DNA from: Geodermatophilaceae bacterium
GTDB lineage: Bacteria; Actinomycetota; Actinomycetes; Mycobacteriales; Geodermatophilaceae
Length of the DNA: 9,005 bases
Reading direction: 5' to 3'
Assembly (NCBI GenBank): GCA_013813215.1
Contig: JACCSC010000272.1
Location: forward strand, 1-9,005
In this document: positions 5,487-9,005 of the stretch, in pieces
Layout of the letters: each line of letters begins with the position of its first letter
Numbering within the stretch: the first letter of the stretch is position 1
Translations under genes and position numbers: made by a program
The notes under the pieces: model-generated
Database searches by the model: none
Told to the model about the DNA's origin: nothing
The model's input: only the letters and a program-made list of their open reading frames with translations

Positions 5487-6664
5487 AGATCGGAATGGTC
5501 TGCCCGTACACCTGGGACATCCCCGGCGGTGTGCAGTTCCACGTGCGCGACCTGGCCGAGACGTTGCTGGCGCTGGGACACGAGGTGTCGGTGCTGACCC
5601 CGGCCGACGACGAGGCGGTCCTGCCGCCGTACGCAGTCCACGCCGGCCGCGCCGTCGCCATCCGCTACAACGGCGCCGTCGCCCGCATGCAGTTCGGCCC
5701 GGTGTCGGCCGCCCGGGTCAGGCGGTGGCTGCGCCGCGGCCACTTCGACGTCCTGCACGTGCACGAACCCGCCGCGCCGAGCCTGTCCTTGCTGACCTGC
5801 ATGCTGGCCACCGGTCCGATCGTGGCCACGCTGCACGCCGCGTCGACGAGGCTAGTCTTCCTGGCCGCCTCGCAGGGGGTGCTGCAGCCGTTCATGGAGC
5901 GGATCAGCGGCCGGATCGCCGTGTCCGACCTGGCCCGGCGGTTGCAGGTCGAGCATCTCGGCGGGGACGCCGTCGTCATCCCCAACGGCGTCAACGTGGC
6001 CGCTTTCCGCACGGCCCGGCCGCTGCCGGGCTACCCCCGCGAGGGCGGGACGGTCGGTTTCATCGGGCGGTACGACGAACCGCGCAAGGGCATGCCCTTG
6101 CTGCTCGATGCGCTCACTCGCCTGATCCGGGAGCGGCCCGCGCTCCGGCTGCTGGTCGCCGGCCGTGGTGACGCCGAGGACTTTCTGGGCTCGCTCCCGC
6201 CCGGCCTGCGCGGCCGGGTCGACCTGCTCGGCGTCCTGTCCGAGGCGGACAAGGCCTCTCTGCTGCGCTCGGTGGACGTCTACTGTGCGCCCAACGTCGG
6301 TGGCGAGAGCTTCGGTGTGATCCTGCTGGAGGCGATGGCGGCCGGGGTCCCCATCGTGGCGAGCGACCTGGACGCGTTCCGGCGGGTCCTGGACGACGGG
6401 CGGGCCGGCGTGCTCACTCCCGTCTCCGATGGCCCCGCCCTGGCCACGGCGCTGGCGTGCGTGCTCGACACCCCGGCGTACCGCGAGCAGCTCGTGCGGG
6501 CGGGCACCGCGGTCGTCGCCGGCTACGACTGGCCTGGCGTCGCGGAGCGGATCGTGGGGGTGTACGAGATGGTCACCGCCGGTCGCCCCGGCGCGGTCGC
6601 CCCGCTGCGCAAACCGGCCGGGGGAGCACAACCCGACCCGGCAGCCGACGACGGACCGGCCTGA
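5483..6664 (+). CDS. pimA: Phosphatidylinositol alpha-mannosyltransferase PimA (GT4)
   Basis: This 393-residue GT-B glycosyltransferase uses GDP-mannose to put the first mannose on the inositol of PI at the inner membrane face. The N-terminus MKIGMVCPYTWDIPGGVQ carries the GGVQ loop (15-18). His118 (in VATLHA), Arg196 and Lys202 (in GRYDEPRKG) fall at the same numbers as catalytic or donor-binding residues described for mycobacterial PimA. The GT4 E-x7-E motif is E275-SFGVILL-E283, followed by EAMAAG and ASDLDAFRRVL (293-303). The tail after about residue 365 is Pro/Ala-rich, probably disordered and poorly conserved. GTG 5483 overlaps the upstream stop as GTGA and gives exactly the family N-terminus. 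It is the third gene of the pgsA1-acyltransferase-pimA unit, whose products act in sequence on the same lipid. Confidence 0.95.
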   Translation: MKIGMVCPYTWDIPGGVQFHVRDLAETLLALGHEVSVLTPADDEAVLPPYAVHAGRAVAIRYNGAVARMQFGPVSAARVRRWLRRGHFDVLHVHEPAAPSLSLLTCMLATGPIVATLHAASTRLVFLAASQGVLQPFMERISGRIAVSDLARRLQVEHLGGDAVVIPNGVNVAAFRTARPLPGYPREGGTVGFIGRYDEPRKGMPLLLDALTRLIRERPALRLLVAGRGDAEDFLGSLPPGLRGRVDLLGVLSEADKASLLRSVDVYCAPNVGGESFGVILLEAMAAGVPIVASDLDAFRRVLDDGRAGVLTPVSDGPALATALACVLDTPAYREQLVRAGTAVVAGYDWPGVAERIVGVYEMVTAGRPGAVAPLRKPAGGAQPDPAADDGPA

Positions 6665-6676
6665 GGGGCGGCTCAC

Positions 6677-6682
6677 TAGCCT
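6677..6682 (+). promoter_or_regulatory. Candidate -10 for a leaderless transcript
   Basis: TAGCCT fits TANNNT and ends 6 nt before the GTG at 6689, so transcription would begin at or next to the start codon. No Shine-Dalgarno lies close to that GTG. Both points suit leaderless expression, which is frequent in actinobacteria. No convincing -35 is visible. Confidence 0.45.
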
Positions 6683-6688
6683 GGTCCG

Positions 6689-7171
6689 GTGGGGTGGCTG
6701 TTCTTCGCCGTGGCCGTGGTCGTGCTGCTCGCGGTCTGGGTGACCTGGACGGCGAACCGGATCGACCGGCTCGACGAGCGGGTGCGCTCGGCCCGGGCGG
6801 CGCTGGACGCGCAGCTGGTCCGCCGGGCCGCAGCGGCCCAAGCGCTTGCCGACGAGCCGGATCTGCTCGATCCGGGGCTGCGCGCCGCCCTGCGCGTCGC
6901 CGCGCACGACGCCCTCGGCGCGGACGCCGCGGGGCGGGAGGCGGCCGAGAACGACCTCGGGCGGCTGCTCGCCCAGGTCGACGCCGCCGGCGTACCCGGT
7001 GACCTGCGCGAGGCCACGAGCCGGGTGGGTCTGGCCCGCCGCTTCTACAACGACGCGGTTCGCGACCTTCGGGACCTGCGCGGTCAGCGGGTGCCGCGGC
7101 TGTTCCGGCTCGGCGCCCGGCGGCCGGTGCCCTCGTTCTTCGAGATCGACGACCGGCTACGGATGATCTAG
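6689..7171 (+). CDS. Single-pass membrane protein with LemA-like features
   Basis: This 160-residue protein has one N-terminal transmembrane helix (about 2-20, ending WVTWTANRIDRL). An Ala/Arg/Leu-rich helical region follows (25-130). The C-terminal blocks ARRFYNDAVRDLRDLR (116-131), FRLGARRPVPSFFEIDD (139-155) resemble the LemA family (YNxxV, then PxPxFFE). LemA-like proteins have no settled function. The gene starts 24 nt after pimA and sits where mycobacteria carry Rv2609c. I recall Rv2609c as a longer membrane protein with a C-terminal Nudix domain; none is present here. The GTG start is chosen because it gives the full transmembrane helix and has a -10 suited to a leaderless transcript. 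Strand and reality are well supported by codon use and context; function is unknown. Confidence 0.82.
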   Translation: MGWLFFAVAVVVLLAVWVTWTANRIDRLDERVRSARAALDAQLVRRAAAAQALADEPDLLDPGLRAALRVAAHDALGADAAGREAAENDLGRLLAQVDAAGVPGDLREATSRVGLARRFYNDAVRDLRDLRGQRVPRLFRLGARRPVPSFFEIDDRLRMI

Positions 7172-7183
7172 CGGTACGAGCGA

Positions 7184-7195
7184 CCAAGCGCTTGG
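7184..7195. promoter_or_regulatory. 12-bp perfect palindrome upstream of pdxS (candidate operator)
   Basis: CCAAGCGCTTGG is perfectly self-complementary and centred at 7189.5, about 45 nt upstream of the predicted pdxS transcript start. Its position suits a dimeric regulator. PdxR (MocR family) activates pdxST in corynebacteria and mycobacteria, but I cannot match this site to a known PdxR motif. Confidence 0.4.
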
Positions 7196-7222
7196 CGTGG
7201 CCTGGACAGCCCGGCGCCGCCG

Positions 7223-7228
7223 TACGAT
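7223..7228 (+). promoter_or_regulatory. Candidate -10 of the pdxS promoter
   Basis: TACGAT fits TANNNT, placing the transcript start near 7235 and a leader of about 30 nt before GTG 7265. TGGACA (7203-7208) matches five of six -35 positions, but the spacer is only 14 nt, so it may not be used. A weak -35 would agree with activator dependence. GAGAGG at 7253-7258 is a good Shine-Dalgarno, 6 nt before the GTG. Confidence 0.45.
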
Positions 7229-7264
7229 GAGGGTTCGCCGTCCGCGTACATCGAGAGGCTCGCC

Positions 7265-8167
7265 GTGTCCACCCCGACCAGTTCGTCTGTCACCGGTTCG
7301 GCCCGCGTCAAGCGCGGCATGGCCGAGATGCTCAAGGGCGGCGTCATCATGGACGTCGTCACGCCCGAGCAGGCGAAGATCGCCGAGGATGCCGGCGCGG
7401 TAGCGGTGATGGCGCTGGAACGGGTACCGGCCGACATCCGGGTCGAGGGTGGCGTGGCCCGGATGAGCGACCCCGACATGATCGACGGCATCATCGCCGC
7501 GGTGTCCATCCCGGTGATGGCTAAGGCGCGGATAGGCCACTTCGTCGAGGCCCAACTGCTGCAGTCCCTCGGCGTGGACTACGTCGACGAGTCCGAGGTG
7601 CTGACCCCGGCCGACGAGGCGCACCACATCGACAAGTGGGCGTTCACCGTCCCCTTCGTCTGCGGCGCGACCAACCTCGGCGAGGCGATCCGCCGGCTCG
7701 CGGAGGGTGCAGCCATGATCCGCTCGAAGGGTGAGGCCGGCACCGGCAACGTGGTCGAGGCGACGCGGCACATGCGGGCGATCCGCGGCGACATCCGGCG
7801 GCTGGCGAACCTGGACGAAGCCGAGCTGTACGCCGCGGCGAAGGAGCTGCGCGCACCGTACGACATCGTCGCCGAGATCGCCGAGACCGGAAAGCTGCCG
7901 GTCGTGCTGTTCACCGCCGGTGGCATCGCGACTCCCGCCGACGCCGCGATGATGATGCAGCTGGGCGCCGAGGGCGTCTTCGTGGGCTCTGGGATCTTCA
8001 AGTCCGGTGACCCGGCGAAGCGGGCCGAGGCGATCGTCAAGGCGACCACGTTCCACGACGACCCGGACGTCATCGCCAAGGTCTCGCGCGGGCTCGGCGA
8101 GGCAATGGTCGGCCTGAACGTGGAGCAGCTACCCGCCGACCAGCGCTTCGCCGGCCGCGGTTGGTAG
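7265..8167 (+). CDS. pdxS: PLP synthase subunit PdxS
   Basis: This 300-residue (beta/alpha)8-barrel enzyme makes pyridoxal 5'-phosphate from ribose 5-phosphate, glyceraldehyde 3-phosphate and ammonia. The ammonia is supplied by PdxT. Key residues are present: Asp30 in GGVIMDVV, Lys87 in IPVMAKARIGH (first Schiff base) and Lys155 in MIRSKGEAGTGN (second). The phosphate-binding loops FTAGGIATP (216-224) and VGSGIFKS (240-247) are intact. The length agrees with the family (about 290-300 residues). The C-terminus ends in RGW. GTG 7265 has a GAGAGG 6 nt upstream and gives the usual length. A promoter appears to lie in the 93-nt gap after the LemA-like gene. The last two codons overlap the putative TTG start of the next gene. 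Confidence 0.97.
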   Translation: MSTPTSSSVTGSARVKRGMAEMLKGGVIMDVVTPEQAKIAEDAGAVAVMALERVPADIRVEGGVARMSDPDMIDGIIAAVSIPVMAKARIGHFVEAQLLQSLGVDYVDESEVLTPADEAHHIDKWAFTVPFVCGATNLGEAIRRLAEGAAMIRSKGEAGTGNVVEATRHMRAIRGDIRRLANLDEAELYAAAKELRAPYDIVAEIAETGKLPVVLFTAGGIATPADAAMMMQLGAEGVFVGSGIFKSGDPAKRAEAIVKATTFHDDPDVIAKVSRGLGEAMVGLNVEQLPADQRFAGRGW

Positions 8168-8640
8168 CCGCTCGGATCCTCGTCGCTCGGCGTCTTGTTC
8201 GGCGGCTCCGTCCGGGCCGGCGCCACGGGACACTGCTGGCCCGGCTGCTCGGGGTGCTCTTCCTCGCGATGGCCGCCGGTCAGCTGAGCGACATGCCCGG
8301 GTTCCGCGCCATCCTGGCGGACTACCGCTGGGGCGATCCGGAGCTGCTGTCGATCGCCCTGCTCGGCGGCGAACTGCTCGCCGGCGGTTGGCTGTTGTTC
8401 AGCCCGCGGCGGGACCCGATGGTGCCCGCCGCGGTCTTCGCCGCGACGGCGCTGCTGTGGTCCGGACTCGCTGTGCAGGCCTTCGCCCGCGGGCTCGTGG
8501 TCGAGAACTGTGGCTGCTTCGGTGTCCATCTGGGCCAGTCGCTGGGCTGGCCGGTGCTGGTGCAGGACGGCCTGCTCCTCTTGTACGCCGCCGTGCTGCT
8601 GCGCCGCGCACGGACCCGCCGCGGCTGGCCGTTCCGGTGA
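8161..8640 (+). CDS. MauE/DoxX-like four-helix membrane protein with a CxC motif
   Basis: This protein of up to 159 residues has four predicted transmembrane helices, at about 25-41, 61-80, 87-108 and 131-148. The basic N-terminus (RRLVRRLRPGRRH, 10-22) suggests a cytoplasmic start. The motif N-C117-G-C119-F-G precedes helix 4, as in MauE/DoxX-like membrane proteins, some of which are linked to disulfide or quinone redox chemistry. The specific role here is unknown. The start is uncertain: TTG 8161 overlaps pdxS by 7 nt and keeps helix 1 whole, whereas GTG 8254 would cut into helix 1; neither has a clear Shine-Dalgarno. Its stop overlaps pdxT as GTGA. It sits between the two subunit genes of one enzyme, so all three are probably co-transcribed. 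Confidence 0.75.
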   Translation: MVAARILVARRLVRRLRPGRRHGTLLARLLGVLFLAMAAGQLSDMPGFRAILADYRWGDPELLSIALLGGELLAGGWLLFSPRRDPMVPAAVFAATALLWSGLAVQAFARGLVVENCGCFGVHLGQSLGWPVLVQDGLLLLYAAVLLRRARTRRGWPFR

Positions 8641-9005
8641 GCGCGGCGCCGGTCATCGGCGTACTCGCCCTGCAGGGCGACGTGCCCGAGCACGTGCGGG
8701 CCGTCAGGCAGGCTGGTGCGGACGCCCGGTCGGTACGCCGCCCCGAGGAGCTGACCGGGCTGGCCGGCATCGTGTTACCGGGCGGTGAGTCCACGACGAT
8801 GGCGAAGCTGGCGGTGGCCTTCGGCCTGCTCGACCCCCTGCGTGCGCTGCTCGGCGACGGGCTGCCGGCGTACGGATCCTGCGCCGGGATGATCCTGCTG
8901 GCCGACCGGCTGCTGGACGCCGCGCCCGGGCAGCAGACCCTGGGCGGCCTGGACGTGACAGTGCGACGCAACGCCTTCGGCCGGCAGGTGGACTCCTTCG
9001 AGGCG
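8637..9005 (+). CDS. pdxT: PLP synthase glutaminase subunit PdxT (cut by the window end)
   Basis: The first 123 residues of the class I glutaminase that releases ammonia from glutamine and channels it to PdxS are present. IGVLALQGDVPEH (7-19), LPGGESTTMAKL (47-58) and YGSCAGMILLAD (79-90) are family signatures. Cys82 is the nucleophile, and the GGES loop contributes to glutamine binding. The nucleophile motif reads GSCAG where most relatives have GTCAG. The His and Glu of the triad lie near the C-terminus, beyond the window. GTG 8637 overlaps the preceding stop (8638-8640), which points to coupled translation. The frame is open to the last base, with roughly 70-80 residues missing judged from the usual family length. 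Confidence 0.95.
   Translation, partial: MSAAPVIGVLALQGDVPEHVRAVRQAGADARSVRRPEELTGLAGIVLPGGESTTMAKLAVAFGLLDPLRALLGDGLPAYGSCAGMILLADRLLDAAPGQQTLGGLDVTVRRNAFGRQVDSFEA

Noticed and set aside
5852..6907. Minus-strand 351-codon open frame opposite pimA and the LemA-like gene
   Set aside because: It runs across two real genes, is rich in His/Arg/Gln/Gly and has no conserved motif; treated as a GC-rich shadow.
7161..7171. Partial match to the palindrome arm (gatgatct) at the end of the LemA-like gene
   Set aside because: Only eight bases match and there is no partner arm or inner core nearby, so it is likely chance.
1..9005. tRNA, rRNA, CRISPR arrays, riboswitches and transposase genes
   Set aside because: Reading both strands showed no tRNA-like folds, no regularly spaced direct repeats, no recognised riboswitch and no transposase or integrase motif.

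Overview
The window comes from a high-GC actinomycete (Actinomycetota). GC is high throughout, GTG is a common start codon, and four of the gene junctions are GTGA stop/start overlaps (one of them with an inferred upstream gene). It holds the phosphatidylinositol mannoside (PIM) genes next to the pyridoxal 5'-phosphate (PLP) synthase genes, as in Mycobacterium (Rv2613c-Rv2604c) and Streptomyces. The genus cannot be named from the sequence alone.

Layout, left to right. (1) 1-569: the last codons of an upstream ORF, then a HIT-family gene resembling the mycobacterial Ap4A phosphorylase Rv2613c. (2) 583-1665: two 50-bp palindromes of identical geometry bracket a lone gene. It encodes an AbiEi-type N-terminal region joined to a DUF559/Vsr-like (PD-(D/E)XK superfamily) C-terminal region, with two DnaA-box-like 9-mers upstream. 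(3) 1672-3816, minus strand: a full-length fusA2/EF-G2-like GTPase whose G3 motif has Tyr where EF-G has the catalytic His. (4) 3817-3936: a divergent promoter region. (5) 3937-6664, plus strand: a tight PIM operon. It contains pgsA1 (phosphatidylinositol phosphate synthase), a PatA-like acyltransferase and pimA (mannosyltransferase), joined by 4-nt overlaps. (6) 6689-7171: a single-pass membrane protein with LemA-like features, probably from a leaderless mRNA. (7) 7265-9005: pdxS, a MauE/DoxX-like four-helix membrane protein with a CxC motif, and the 5' two-thirds of pdxT, cut by the window end.

How the genes work together. PgsA1, the PatA-like protein and PimA carry out consecutive inner-leaflet steps that make acylated PIM anchors, the base of lipomannan and lipoarabinomannan. 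PdxS and PdxT form the PLP synthase. The HIT gene and pgsA1 are neighbours in mycobacteria, so the palindrome cassette and the inverted fusA2 break an otherwise conserved order.

The most unusual part is the palindrome-bracketed nuclease-like gene. The 12-nt outer arms are identical in both palindromes and the 14-nt inner core differs at one base. The 6-nt spacers between them vary in sequence but not in length. That pattern suggests protein recognition or a mobile, REP-like unit, although a role as transcription terminators is also possible.
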